A DNA stretch of 51,181 bases from Nemertoderma westbladi (Eukaryota > Xenacoelomorpha > Nemertodermatida > Nemertodermatidae). A program made the position numbers and the translations under genes. The stretch lies in assembly GCA_032718475.1 (NCBI GenBank), contig JAUCBJ010008214.1, positions 1-51,181 of the forward strand. The letters run 5' to 3'. The notes beneath the pieces were generated by a model. The model saw only the letters and a program-made list of their open reading frames with translations, was not told the origin of the DNA and searched no databases. This document shows, in pieces, positions 19,833 to 30,548 of this stretch; the first letter of the stretch is position 1; every line of letters begins with the position of its first letter.

Positions 19833-21233
19833 TCAACCAAAATGTTGGCCATGGCAGATCTGGCAATCTTCACTTTCTTCACTGTTTCCAGATATATCAC
19901 TAACAGTAACCGCCTTACCAGGCGTGACCTTCGGGCCTCTTTTCTTTGATGCCACTTCAACTGGGCGAACATGATCCCGCAGTAGATCGGCAACAGTGTC
20001 GCCAAACGCCTCTCTCACGGATGGTTCGTCTTGTGGTGCCTGGGGGGAAATTCGCTTTAGAACTTGGGAGTTGTCCCTTGGATAAATCCCAGCTCCCTTG
20101 AATCCTGCTGTCAGGTTCTTTCCATGTTCCTCCATGTTGGTATGCAGCCTTTTTAATAATGATGGCATAATTGACTTTGGTATAGCTTGCTGGATCCGTG
20201 TTTCCTTCCTCCAATTTCCCAATATCTTCCTCCAGACACGCTTTGCAGGTCCAAATACGGCCACATCTAGTGGTTGGAGAAGGTGGCTCGCATTAGGAAC
20301 AAAGGATATGAACGTGATATTATTTTCTTCACAAGCTTCTAAAACCCTCACACTGAAGTGACTTGCAAGGTTGTCACCCAATAGAACTTTCTTCCCTGCT
20401 GTTTTCTTCGCATGTGGCAGGAATGCTTCGAAAAACCACAGTTCAAACAACTCTCCATTGAACCATCCTGACTTTGAGTTCCCATATACAGTTTCTGCTG
20501 GACCATGCAAGGTCCATTCATTGTACAGGTGTTCGGATTTAAACACAATCATTGGCGGAACATATTCACCTTTTGCATTGCCGCAAAACATTAGACTTGT
20601 GGATGATTTTGAGTGGGCCATTTTCGACTCCACTCTCCTCAGCCCACGGCGAACTATGGTAGCTTTAGAACCAGGGTTATCTGCTATATTTGTTTCGTCG
20701 TAGTTGAAGATACATTCAGGTGGTGTATCGGAAGGAACAGTGTTGTCATAGTGCATGAAGAAGTCGTCGATGTCCTTGGCTGATATGTTGGCCCTAGAAG
20801 GCTTCACATTGGCGCAAATACGTTGGGTTAGGTTGTGTCGTTTAATAAACATGCTCATCCAATCTTTCCCGGGAATGTTTTCAGTAAAACGCGTAGTTCT
20901 CCCTTGTCTGTTCAAGTAGCTTTGGACCATGACACGGATGTCGAATGGGGTCATTGGGATCTTCCAATCTGTCATCTTATTGATAATCATTAAGATGGTT
21001 CTTTCTTCTAAATTCGTTAGAACGCGCTGCCCCCCATGCTTCCGTGCAGCAGTGGCACTGTAAGTCGGTCGACTTTTTTTATATAGCGTTCCATATGGGA
21101 TCTTAAATCTTTTTGAAGCTTCTAAGACATTTAACTTCCCTGTGATAACCAAGGTAATAGCGCTAATCAGACTTTCTTTGGAATATCCAGTGCAGTAATG
21201 TCGACTACCTGGTTTGCGATTATATTTCCCCAT
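19833..21233 (-). CDS. Pogo-type (Tc1/mariner superfamily) transposase, intact ORF
   Basis: The 466-codon ORF on the minus strand is uninterrupted. Residues about 15-60 (YSKESLISAITLVITGKLNV..ASKRFKIPYGTLYKK) form a Psq-type helix-turn-helix. Residues about 70-145 resemble the second, CENP-B-type DNA-binding domain (GKDWMSMFIKRHNLTQR). The DDE_1 catalytic domain follows, with its three acidic positions in FNYDETNIADNPG (about 190), KVLLGDNLASHFS (about 290) and NASHLLQPLDVAVFGPAK (about 320). The C-terminal 70 residues are Lys/Pro- and Ser/Glu-rich. Length and order fit an autonomous pogo/Tigger transposase, or a domesticated relative. The ATG at 21231-21233 gives MGKYNRKPGSR, typical for these proteins. 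I did not find matching terminal inverted repeats on the two sides. Confidence 0.85.
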   Translation of the reverse strand: MGKYNRKPGSRHYCTGYSKESLISAITLVITGKLNVLEASKRFKIPYGTLYKKSRPTYSATAARKHGGQRVLTNLEERTILMIINKMTDWKIPMTPFDIRVMVQSYLNRQGRTTRFTENIPGKDWMSMFIKRHNLTQRICANVKPSRANISAKDIDDFFMHYDNTVPSDTPPECIFNYDETNIADNPGSKATIVRRGLRRVESKMAHSKSSTSLMFCGNAKGEYVPPMIVFKSEHLYNEWTLHGPAETVYGNSKSGWFNGELFELWFFEAFLPHAKKTAGKKVLLGDNLASHFSVRVLEACEENNITFISFVPNASHLLQPLDVAVFGPAKRVWRKILGNWRKETRIQQAIPKSIMPSLLKRLHTNMEEHGKNLTAGFKGAGIYPRDNSQVLKRISPQAPQDEPSVREAFGDTVADLLRDHVRPVEVASKKRGPKVTPGKAVTVSDISGNSEESEDCQICHGQHFG

Positions 21234-21239
21234 AACGGT

Positions 21240-21720
21240 ATAACATTAGCGATTACCGGTACCGGTAGCTATTAACTAATATATTAAAAAACACAAAACA
21301 GCTAGTCAAAAGCATCAAAACATGGCCTACAGTGCTACAATACCTAATGTACCAGTATTTCTTTCCGGCACTGCTGTATAGTATGAATGCTGGATTCATA
21401 AAACAGTAATCGGGATAATTATCATAGTCAACCAAAAAATATCATAGTCACCCCCACTATCAAAGTCACCCGCACTGATGGTAATTGTTGTTATTCGTTT
21501 ATATCGTTGTCACTCTCGCTTTTACGGTCGCTTTCACTATCCCCACTCTCTACAGATATGATCGAGTCAAACTGGTTGCCTAGAGGTGTGGTGCAGCGAT
21601 ATGCGGGTCGATATAGCGTTGAGATAGGATGCTGATGCTTACATCATCATACTGAACATACTCGTTCGATTCTTGTCTTTCCTGTTGGGCTTAGGGATGG
21701 TTAGATGTTACGAATCGGCC
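21240..21720. other. Non-coding flank with repeated ATCATAGTCA motifs
   Basis: At 21404-21478 the motif (T)ATCATAGTCA(A/C)CC appears twice, then a variant ATCAAAGTCACCC, ending near CGCACTG. Arrays of this sort are seen at transposon termini, and it could be one end of the pogo-type element, but the other end was not found. A pure G run lies near 21727-21746. Confidence 0.35.
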
Positions 21721-21744
21721 ACGTTTGGGGGGGGGGGGGGGGGG

Positions 21745-22330
21745 GGCAACAGAGCGGCGGACATTTGCAGCTTGATCATTGTTGGATTCGTCCGATTGCG
21801 AGAGTCTGAGAGTAGCGTTGAAAAGTCCCCAATACTACGAATATCGAAGGGGTTACCGTTCTTAACCAAACGCACCGTCACCACACCATTAAACGAATAG
21901 GCAGCAAAGAGAGGCCTTCCAGCCTTCCAACTTATATTTCTGAGCTACACGTAGGATAGCCATGCGGGAAGCAGTTAGATGATCCGTAACATATACGCCA
22001 GTCGGAAGGTTTTTTGAGTTAGTAAACACCGAATATCTCGTTGAATGGCCAAGGAAACGCACCACAATGGTCCGAGATTTAGCCACTTTCCCAGAGGTCA
22101 CTAAAATTTTCTAAGCAATGCTGCAATGCGATGCATAGCATCTATTTGATCCGCGTGAACACCAACGAGACTTAGGAGTCGAACGATCGTTTCACGATCA
22201 TTCTCCACTGACTCCTCTGGAATACCATGGAATAATAAACTGTTCCGACGGATGTATTGATTCAGGTCATCTATTGATTGGGCTTGAATACAAACCTCCT
22301 TACGGAGAGCAGCATTTTCTTCCCGCAGTG
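21745..22330 (-). pseudogene. L1-type ORF1 fragment (Transposase_22-like)
   Basis: Read on the minus strand from about 22325, ENAALRKEVCIQAQSIDDLN ends a coiled coil. QYIRRNSLLFHGIPEESVEN then matches the start of the L1 ORF1 RRM-like domain, followed by a typical DAMHRI segment. After a break near 22110 the frame at 22101-21889 continues with RTIVVRFLGHSTRYSVF and TGVYVTDHLTASRMAIL, the C-terminal domain. In another frame down to about 21745, FNGVVTVRLVKNGNPFDI gives the final strand region. At least two frame breaks make it a pseudogene. ORF1 proteins chaperone LINE RNA. No matching ORF2 follows directly. The LINE insertion at 22718-24241 lies on the same strand but is a separate event with its own target duplication. 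Confidence 0.65.
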
Positions 22331-22704
22331 CAGCAGTGTATTGTTTTCTTTTATAAGTGCTGGGATTTTATCAAGTTGAGATTGAAAAGATTTAATAAAC
22401 GAAATATCTTTGTCCAGAACGTTGAATGTAAATATGAGTTCTGGAATTCGATTACAGTATTGTTAGGGGCAGGTACCCGTACTGCCGTAGGCCTATCTTA
22501 TCAAAATCAATGCGGCCTGGGGTTAAGAGCGTGCCAGTAGCACTGCAGCATTCATTATACGCATACGGCCTGTCAGAACACATGAATGTTACATAACCCA
22601 TGACGCCGGGAGCGCTGGAGGTGATATAGGTATTTCGCAGATTTACCTCAGGCAGTCAGGATTGCAAGATGTCATTAGTCTGGTACAGTGGTAGTTCCTG
22701 CAGT

Positions 22705-24254
22705 AAGTACAGCAGTATGTATGTATGTATGTATGTATGTATTTATTGACACAAATGATTTTAAACAAGTTAATTTGGAACGCACCAAACAAAAACAGAA
22801 TGTTAAGTAATTTATAACATACAGTAACTAAAGGTAGTTTGGTTTAGGTAAAGTTAGTCATAAGAAAGATATAATAAGGTGATCAGATAGAATTGAGTAA
22901 GTTAATGTTAAAGAGATATCAGGGGTCCTAAAAAATATAAGTAGTATAAGTATGCAGGATAAATAAATGAAATGAATGTTAAGAGAAATGTCATGTGTAA
23001 ATTGAGAGTAAATTAATTAAACATAAGGCATGGAAAAAAAAGTAAAGAGGAGAAATTGTACGTTATATGTTATATTCAATATTGTTATGTCTAATATAAG
23101 ACTAAATATACTACTAATACTAATATTGCACTAATATACTGATACAAGAAGCACACTAAATATGTAGATCAATGACACAATAGTTAATATAATAAACAAA
23201 CAAATATATATACATTGATAAATATGTATGTAAGCTAAATGAGCATTCAGGGGTCAACATAAGAGAGCAGATATATATAAGTTACAATGTGTCAAACCAG
23301 ACTATTTAATTTTTGTGATTTTCGTGCCTTCAAAAGTTTGTTAATGAATGTAGGACAACCTGGTTCATCCTGGTGCTTAGTGATACGTCATGGGGGTTTT
23401 GCCCCAAGAATGCACCTCTGATGTTATTATACATGTCGCATTGTAACATAAAGTGATGTTCATCCTCAATACCGCCCCCACATAAGCATAGTCGTTCACT
23501 TAGAGGTATACGGGTGTACCTGCCTTGCTCGATGGCGATGCAATGTGAGGATGTGCGAAGGCGGGCAAATGCATGAATATCCGACTGGCTGTATATTGAG
23601 TCATAGGCTTTTGGGCGTTTAAGGTCAGGGTTTATTTGTAAATATGTTACATATTTTGATCGCCCCGATTCGGCTTTGAAGCAGATTTTCTGGCGAATTA
23701 AATTCAATGCATCACCAATAATGGATTCCGGATTCAAATGCGAGCAATGAGAGAGGTATTTGCTGAGGCCTGGAACTTTCGTTTCACTATTGAAAATCGC
23801 TTCGTACAATGGGCTATATGTTCCTTCCTTTGAAATCTTCTTCATGAAGTTAATTGTGCGCTTTTCAACTATATATTTGAGAGGTGGGCGCCCCAGCTCT
23901 ATATACAGAAATTCAGTTGGTGTACTTGATTTGACACGAAGAATGCATTTTAACAGCTTCCTATATTTGATTTCGAGTGGGTCTAAACAAACACTTCCCC
24001 ATTCTTCACAGTTATATAGGACACCATTCAGCAAGCATGCATCAAGGACAGACTCCTCGATACGAATCGGTGCTTCTGGGTTCTCACGCAGAAAGGCGTA
24101 GAATTTTATGAAATGTTTGTTCGACCGTTTAATATCTTCCATAAACATTCCCTTCAGATTACCACATGATGATATTGATGATCCCAGATATATTTCCATT
24201 TGGGAGAAATTAATCCATTTGTTATTATGCAAAACAATTACAAGTACAGCAGTA
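22705..24254 (-). mobile_element. 5'-truncated LINE insertion with 13-bp target-site duplication
   Basis: AAGTACAGCAGTA occurs at 22705-22717 and again at 24242-24254, directly flanking the insert 22718-24241. Read on the minus strand, the insert starts inside an ORF2-type coding region and runs through an AT-rich 3' UTR. It ends in a short tetranucleotide array (about six CATA units, plus-strand TGTA), next to the left target copy. Truncated 5' end, simple-repeat 3' tail and a target duplication of this length together show integration by target-primed reverse transcription. Confidence 0.92.
23330..24241 (-). pseudogene. LINE ORF2 C-terminal portion (thumb and Cys/His tail)
   Basis: About 300 codons on the minus strand remain open to the stop at 23330. 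The start begins inside the gene because of 5' truncation, and the few N-terminal residues upstream of 24241 come from the flank. The region reads like the part of a LINE ORF2 after the RT palm: LGSSISSCGNLKGMFMEDIK, then FYAFLRENPEAPIRIEESVL, then LNGVLYNCEEWG. The C-terminal motif LCLCGGGIEDEHHFMLQC is a C-x-C...H-H...C pattern typical of L1/Tx1-like and related LINEs. Catalytic RT motifs are absent. The frame has no internal stop, so the insertion looks young. Confidence 0.75.
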
Positions 24255-25130
24255 GACAGCATAACGAGTCAGATAGTGATCGGACAGATCCCTTTACAGC
24301 ATACCAGTACCGGTACTCAGCCAAGTTAAACCCGTTTAACATGTTTAACATTTTGATACGTTCTGATCGAACATGCTCTGATTCGTCTGAGACTATTTGA
24401 TACGTTCAGATCGAGGAACAGAATACGTGAATGTGGAAACCATTCATCGTTTTCTACGTTTTCCACACCATGACAATTGTGCTTTGACTGGGAAAGTTTT
24501 CTTGTATGGAAAAAGTTCCCGAACCCAAAGATTCTTTCGATGGACCATTTCATGGTGCTAGATTATAAGGGTTAATTGATACATCAAACGTCCTACATAT
24601 AGAGACAATACGCTATGTTTATCTGGATTTGCTGCAAAGGACTCTAGATTGTGCTCCAGGTATGGAATGCACACCGTTTGAGGAAGGGTGGGATTATATT
24701 GAAGGGTGGTAAAGCCAAGTATATACGGTATAGAATGTTGAATATAATTTATATATACATATATATGTATATAATTTATTATTACGTATTAATTCTATTA
24801 ATTGTAGGGCATATCATCACTAACCACTCAGCCCAAGTTTTGGATTCTTTTCATTTGCCAACGCCAACTCGTCGCCTGTCACCTCGATATTATCGAGTTT
24901 CAGTAGTTTGGGCAGAAACCTGAGCACTGTGGACCGGTAGTTATCGTGCCGGCAGCACAGGTTCTCGAACAGCCATAGAGGATCCGCAGCTTCGGGAGTT
25001 TAGCGATGTGGATATAGCATATATTAATATATATATATTATTATCATATAGCATATATATATATATATATATATCATCAATATATTTCAGGAGCTATAAT
25101 ATAGCTCCTGTATTAATGATCCCATTTATG
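24255..25130. other. AT-rich non-coding stretch with (AT)n arrays
   Basis: Dinucleotide AT/TA arrays are seen at about 24745-24775 and 25020-25076. Short open frames have random translations. No gene is visible. Confidence 0.55.
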
Positions 25131-26275
25131 AAAAAAGAAAGACAGGTATCTGGCTGTTATCTTTGTTGACTTCTTCAATGCCTTTGATTCAGCCTCTCGC
25201 TCACGTATATTCAGCATACTTCCATTACATGGGATTCCTGATGAAATTATTGCTGCAATCAGATCAGTATACGATGGTTCGACAACATTTGTGTCTACTG
25301 TTGATGGTGACTCATAACCATTTGAAGTGTTATGGGGCATCCCCCAGGGAGACACACTTGCACCATTCTTGTTCATAATTGTGGTTGACTATGTTCTACG
25401 CATGTCCTTAGATCGTCTTAATGATGGGGTGATGGTAACTCCACCTACTGGCTCCAGAAGTCGATGAAGTCCTGCCAAGTACCTAACTGATCTAGACTTT
25501 GCTGATGACTTACGAGTACTCTCAGAATCACTAGAGGGAGCCCAACGGCTCCTCAGCTCATTAGTACAGGCTGCTTCTAGTGTTGGTCTTTTTATTAACT
25601 ACAAAAAGACTGAAATTTTTTACAGTTAACTTTGAAAGTCCTCAGCAAGTCTCTGATCGGATGAGCATAAACTCAAAGGATGGTATGCTTGATCATGTGG
25701 ACGACTTCTGTTACCTGGGATCATGGATCCGGAAGTCAGGTGAGGACCTTCGAATACGTAAGGGAAAGGCATGGGCAGCCTTGAATAGGCTTTCCAGGAT
25801 TTGGAAGTCACATAGATTTAATCGGAAACTTAAGGTCCGACTATTTAGAGCAGCAGTAGTGCCAGTACTCCTCTAGGGGAGTCTATGCTGGGCTCAAACT
25901 GCCGATGACACCAAACCTCTGGATGTCACATTCACAAGAATGCTACGCCGGGTTCACTGTGTCAAGTACAATGCACACATCTCCAACCAGACACTATATA
26001 ACATTGGAGGTGTCTCATTGGTTCCCCCAAGCTTGACACTAGAACAAAGCCGCCTCCTCTTTGCAGGTCATTTCTTTCGCCCTGAGGACCAGCCAGCGCA
26101 TTATCTTGTGTTTTGACAGCCTCATGGAGTGAATAAGCATGGTGGACAACCCATGACATGCTTGAGACGTATCTTAAAGGACACTGGCCTTGATGATGCG
26201 GATGATATAGCAAATGTCTTGGGTGATAGGGAGTTGTGGCACCGGAATTTTGTCGACAATCCGCCATAGCATTCT
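25131..26275 (+). pseudogene. LINE family A: RT palm and 3' end, broken
   Basis: A degenerate RT is readable on the plus strand. It starts with RYLAVIFVDFFNAFDSA (motif A), then WGIPQGDTLAPFLFIIVVDY (motif B region), then LTDLDFADDLRVLSES with the catalytic FADD. The thumb and tail follow, with DDFCYLGSWIRKSGEDLRIR and a later GVNKHGGQPMTCLRRILKDT. In-frame stops near 25316, 25465, 25875 and 26118, plus frame shifts, disable it. The coding end TAG is at 26267-26269, followed by GCATTCTTAAAAATGCAGC, the 3' sequence of this family. Other 5'-truncated copies lie at 31063-31398, 39053-39388 and 50809-51005. The left limit of the 7990-bp duplication (25723) falls inside this LINE. Confidence 0.8.
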
Positions 26276-26299
26276 TAAAAATGCAGCTGCAACATTAAT

Positions 26300-26430
26300 T
26301 TCTTTTCAGCAAAACATAATTTTTTTTAGCAAAATATTGATTTTTTTAGCAAAATATTAATTTTTTAAGCAAAATATTGACTTATTTTAGAAAATATTAT
26401 TTTTTTTAGCAAAATATTAATTTTTTAATG
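26300..26430. repeat. AT-rich minisatellite upstream of the MYND gene
   Basis: About six units close to TTTTTTAGCAAAATATTAA, with an occasional change of the last bases, form a 19-21-bp array. It is the reverse complement of the unit at 16985-17325. Confidence 0.85.
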
Positions 26431-26558
26431 TTTGAAATTAAAATCGCGTTATACAGTAGTATTTAGCTATATTGAAAATCTATTTGTTTTACAGCTGATG
26501 CTTAATCATTGCCCACTACTACTAAACCATAATAATATTGTAGTGTAGCGATTATCGA

Positions 26559-28409
26559 ATGGAAACAACATGCACTGTCTGTAATGACTTAACCTCAAAT
26601 CGCTGCAAACAATGCAAAAACGTATGGTACTGCAGTCGATCTTGTCAAAAGTCAGATTGGAAAAGGCACAAACAAATGTGCAAAATAAGGGGAGATGTGT
26701 TAGCAGAGAGCAGCACAGATGATAATACTGTTGTTGGTGGTAGTTCCAGAGATGGTGTTGGTGTTGGTGCTGGTACCAATGCTGGTTCCAATGCTGGTGT
26801 TGGTGCTAGTTCCAGTGCTGGTGTTGGTGCTGTGATGAAAAAACCCGATAGGTCATCAATAGGGAGTAATGCAATTCGTATTGGAGGTAAAAAACCTCAA
26901 TATCACAAGGAATATCAGAGTAAATACCCCAAGGATACCTTTGGATATTTTATGTTGTCAGTTCAATGGCAAACAGAATTACTTGGTAAAATGAGTGAAT
27001 CAAACATTTATGAAGCTTTGAAGCAATACGGGCCCATGTCCGAATTACTTGCAAAGCGGTGGAATAATACACCGCCGGCAGAAATATCGCGCTTTCTGCA
27101 AGACAAATCCCGAAAGCTCGGGGATATTTTCTATGAACGAACCTTATTGCCAAATATGTATGGTTCACCAGTACCGCAGATTGTACAGGTCTACAATACC
27201 ATGACTAATCACCCTACAACGAGGACTGTCATTAAAAAAGGCAAAACCTATGTTGGCGTAGGTTTTGTTGATTTACATCAGTTGGTAAACGCTGAATTCA
27301 TAGACCACGATGCCGAAGATAAATGGAAACCTACTAAATTTGTTGGATTGGAAATGTCAGAATTTGCTGTAGCTAGAGCAATTATTGTTGAGGAAATGTT
27401 ATGGACTAATTGCTCACCAACCTCCATACTGCAGGTGTGGTACTCATCTTCGTGGAGTCAGAAAACAAACAAATTATTCATGTCTGCTTGCACATCGTTA
27501 CTCGACAAAGATATTGGTATTGATCTTAAGGTTAGACAACTTATAAACTGGTGGAGAAAGGAAAGTGAATCTAAAAGTTCTAAACCAGCTTGGGATGCGA
27601 ACTTATTTCAGGGTGAACAGATGTCCCGTTTGTGTAACTTACGCTATCAAATAGACCGAATGGATTACGCTCGGTATCTGCAAACGGGTTACCTCTTTGG
27701 ATCAACCGAGGCAGAGTTCAAACATGGGAATGTCACCATGTATGAACGACGTGGTCACCATAAAACTCCTGAAGATTTCTTCGATATCGTTTCATCTTCA
27801 ATTTCACATGATGGCATATCAATTATGTCTTCAGTCACATCTTATATGACATCGCAAATACAAACCCTTGTACAGTTAGTCACTTCTAAAGACCTTCACG
27901 TGAAATTCCGTGTTGCTAAGTTGGATGTATCTAACAGAGCAATTTTATCCGAAATTCGAGATTTAAATCCTTACAGCATTGATTGGTCTAATGTCCCTGA
28001 ATACATGCCAAGGGATTACTTTCTTACAATGGCTAGAGCTTGCAGTGTTGGCGGAACATCTCACACAGTACACTTCATGAACTGGCCAACGGTTGTCTAC
28101 GGTACGTCTTTGTTAGATTATGAGAACAAACAGCAAATTTTCAATGAAATAAAGACTGAGTGGAATGATGGTTTTAAAAGACGAGATATCCCAGCAAAGA
28201 TTCCGTATATCTGCAGAGATGGTGTGAGAGTAAATTTGATGAACAAGTCTGAGGCAATTTTGGCAGTCCGTTATTATAGAAATTTCGCAACCTATATATT
28301 TGATGAGAATGTTGATCATTTCGCGGTAACTAATGATCCAGCGACAGATATTTACAACCCATTCTTGAGAACGGCTTCTCCAGTGTTATTTTGCACCTTT
28401 AACTTTTGA
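26559..28409 (+). CDS. MYND zinc-finger protein, 616 aa, copy 1
   Basis: The ORF is intact and unspliced from ATG 26559. Residues 5-41 form a complete MYND finger with all eight ligands (Cys5, Cys8, Cys16, Cys19, Cys25, Cys29, His37, Cys41; CTVCNDLTSNRC, CSRSCQKSDWKRHKQMC). Residues about 60-92 are a Gly/Val/Ala/Ser low-complexity spacer. From residue 110 to the end is a long globular region with no enzyme motif I can name, including TFGYFMLSVQWQTELLGKM, YVGVGFVDLHQLVNAEFI and LNPYSIDWSNVPEYMPRDYF. It may be related to MYND proteins with a DUF4470-type region, but that is recollection and untested. MYND domains bind Pro-rich peptides in partner proteins. The gene lies between LINE ends and has no visible introns, so it may be a retrocopy. 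Confidence 0.85.
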   Translation: METTCTVCNDLTSNRCKQCKNVWYCSRSCQKSDWKRHKQMCKIRGDVLAESSTDDNTVVGGSSRDGVGVGAGTNAGSNAGVGASSSAGVGAVMKKPDRSSIGSNAIRIGGKKPQYHKEYQSKYPKDTFGYFMLSVQWQTELLGKMSESNIYEALKQYGPMSELLAKRWNNTPPAEISRFLQDKSRKLGDIFYERTLLPNMYGSPVPQIVQVYNTMTNHPTTRTVIKKGKTYVGVGFVDLHQLVNAEFIDHDAEDKWKPTKFVGLEMSEFAVARAIIVEEMLWTNCSPTSILQVWYSSSWSQKTNKLFMSACTSLLDKDIGIDLKVRQLINWWRKESESKSSKPAWDANLFQGEQMSRLCNLRYQIDRMDYARYLQTGYLFGSTEAEFKHGNVTMYERRGHHKTPEDFFDIVSSSISHDGISIMSSVTSYMTSQIQTLVQLVTSKDLHVKFRVAKLDVSNRAILSEIRDLNPYSIDWSNVPEYMPRDYFLTMARACSVGGTSHTVHFMNWPTVVYGTSLLDYENKQQIFNEIKTEWNDGFKRRDIPAKIPYICRDGVRVNLMNKSEAILAVRYYRNFATYIFDENVDHFAVTNDPATDIYNPFLRTASPVLFCTFNF

Positions 28410-30287
28410 TATTCAAAATCTGTGTGTTGAATGATCAATACCTCATTTGTAATATATACAACCAGACAACTACAAGGATTACTATTACATATATATTAAC
28501 TTATTCTCTATATAAAGCTCAAATTGTGTATGTATGTTTGTTTGTTCATCTATCTCCTCCTATTCTTCTGGCTCTCGCGATATGGGGAAAGTACCTTTTG
28601 ATTCAGCGTGGTCCGGGGTTCTGTATATAGTAATTTTCACCGATATGCAGTGAATATTTACGGTACATTTATAGTACTTTGTCAGTATTTATTGCAATTC
28701 GATTAGTGTATTTTTGATTCTATGAGACGAACACAGTTAATAAAAGGTCAAACCCATATCTCATTATTGAATGTTTGAAACTCGGAACATAGTAATCTCT
28801 ATATTAATACCTAGCTGATTGTTGTATACTGATTATTGTATAGTAGTGTTGAAGTTGTTGTGTAGTTGTTGTGGGTAATACTCATATAATAATGTTCAAA
28901 ATCAATCAGCTGCCTAATAAGGGCCAATAGACTGACAATTTATATGACTAATATATATAAACAGACAATACTGTGTGGTAGCTAAATTCAATTTGGATGC
29001 GACAGTCGAGGGAACATATTTCCATAATATAAGGTCAATATGGAGAGTACCCACCATATTATAGAATAAATTAATATAATAAGCTTCAGTGAAACTAAGC
29101 GAATGAGGACAAATATATTTTAAAATTAATTAATGTTGGTGAAGCACATCATCATCATCTGCAGGTTGACAATCCAATTAATGACAATTCGGTATTATTT
29201 GTTTTGGTTTTTTATTAACAAAAGGAACTACATCCAAATTCATTATTAACTTGTGCGGCACGCGAAGCGCGCCTCTGGCTTGCTAGTCACTAATAAAATA
29301 ATAATTATTCAGTAGTTGTACTGCTGATTAATTTAATATACCTAATTTAAAATACCACTGCCTTCGTGGCTCCAGGGTAAAGTGGAGAAGCAGCCAGGCC
29401 TTCGAGAACGGTACACGCACCACATAAGTATGTAAGTGCTAACGCGGGATTTCCTTGGTAAAGTGGCACCATACCAGTGATTTCTGACAAGTAATATCTC
29501 AGTAACAGACTTTAGAAACATTTAGCAACACCAATTCGCACCACCCGCAAGAGGGCTCAAGAGTTCTAAAGTGCTACCTTACTAAAAACACCAATAACAA
29601 TAGTAATATTAGCAAAGTTAGGAGTTCAAAGTGATGGTATCTGTAAATCTTGAAAGATAATGATAAAAAAGGTGTTTTTGTGTTGAATATGGCAAGACCC
29701 CACACATCATTAAGGGCTAATTCATTATTCGTTCTTTGGGATGTATGTGAAAGGATATTGAATTATAGTATAATAGGCCTAAATATTTAATCATTTTGTT
29801 TCAAAAATACCAAGGATACAATTACAGAATAAAGGTTTTCTAATGTTTCTTATACTGTAGTGTTATTGATTGCTTGAAAATCATGATGTTCAGAATAAAT
29901 TTAAATTACATTATTTGAACGTTTCAAATTGGTTGGTAACATTATTTTAACGTTTCAAATTGGTTGTAATCTGAATCCATCGGTGGGTGGTGGGGGTGGG
30001 GGATGTACAGTGTACGTACACACCAAATTTTATACTACCAAGTTTTTGCTAATTTCATTTGTGAAAATGTTCTCAAACATAAAATATATTCAATTAAAAT
30101 ATATTATAACGTTCTATATTTTTCGTTTACATAATAAAATAGAGAATCTTAAAAAAATGTTCTCTATTAAAAAAAAAAAATTTCTGCATTTCCAATCGCT
30201 AATTTCTCAGGCTACCAAAGGGGGTCAGAACCTTGATGCGCATATAAGACAATGAATGCTTGTATTTATGGACGTATGTTACTATAA
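28410..30287. other. 3' flank of MYND copy 1, AT-rich
   Basis: A polyadenylation hexamer AATAAA lies at 28739-28744, 330 bp after the stop codon, and is a reasonable 3'-end signal. No coding sequence is seen in the rest. The open frame at 29929-30255 is composed of G-rich and A-rich low-complexity DNA and is not convincing. Confidence 0.5.
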
Positions 30288-30548
30288 TTGTCGCAGTGTC
30301 CGAGTGGATACGGCGCCTGAACTGCTTACACAATAGTGTTTGGTGGTGCAGGTTCGAATCCGACTAAAGGCTGTAGAAATTTCGCACTGGTGTGTCCCTA
30401 GGCAAGACACTTTAGACATTAGTGCCTACGTCAACCCAGCGGTATAATGGGAACCTGGCTTTGCTGGGGTAATGATAATAAAAGCGCTTTGAGTATGCTG
30501 AGCGTAGAAAAGCGCTATATAAATAACCAATATTATTATTATTATTAT
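30288..30548 (+). mobile_element. tRNA-derived SINE, copy 1
   Basis: The head TCGCAGTGTCCGAGTGGATA fits the 5' part and A box of a Ser/Leu-type tRNA, and GGTTCGAATCC at 30351-30361 is a perfect B box. The body contains GTGTCCCTAGGCAAGACACT and GGTATAATGGGAACCTGGCT, the kind of conserved central region seen in many invertebrate SINEs. The 3' end AAAGCGCTATATAAATAACC, followed by (ATT)n, resembles L2-type LINE tails, presumably the partner for mobilisation. Pol III would transcribe it from the A and B boxes. Not a functional tRNA, because the arms do not pair normally. Confidence 0.85.

Noticed and set aside
21673-21900. 75-codon plus-strand ORF
   Set aside because: It is antisense to the L1-type ORF1 fragment and contains the poly-G run.
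29929-30255. 108-codon ORF, also present at 37919-38245
   Set aside because: It is made of G-rich and A-rich low-complexity DNA and is duplicated only because the whole unit is.
30288-30372. Possible functional tRNA gene
   Set aside because: A and B boxes are present but the arms do not pair as in a tRNA, and the sequence continues into a SINE body and tail.
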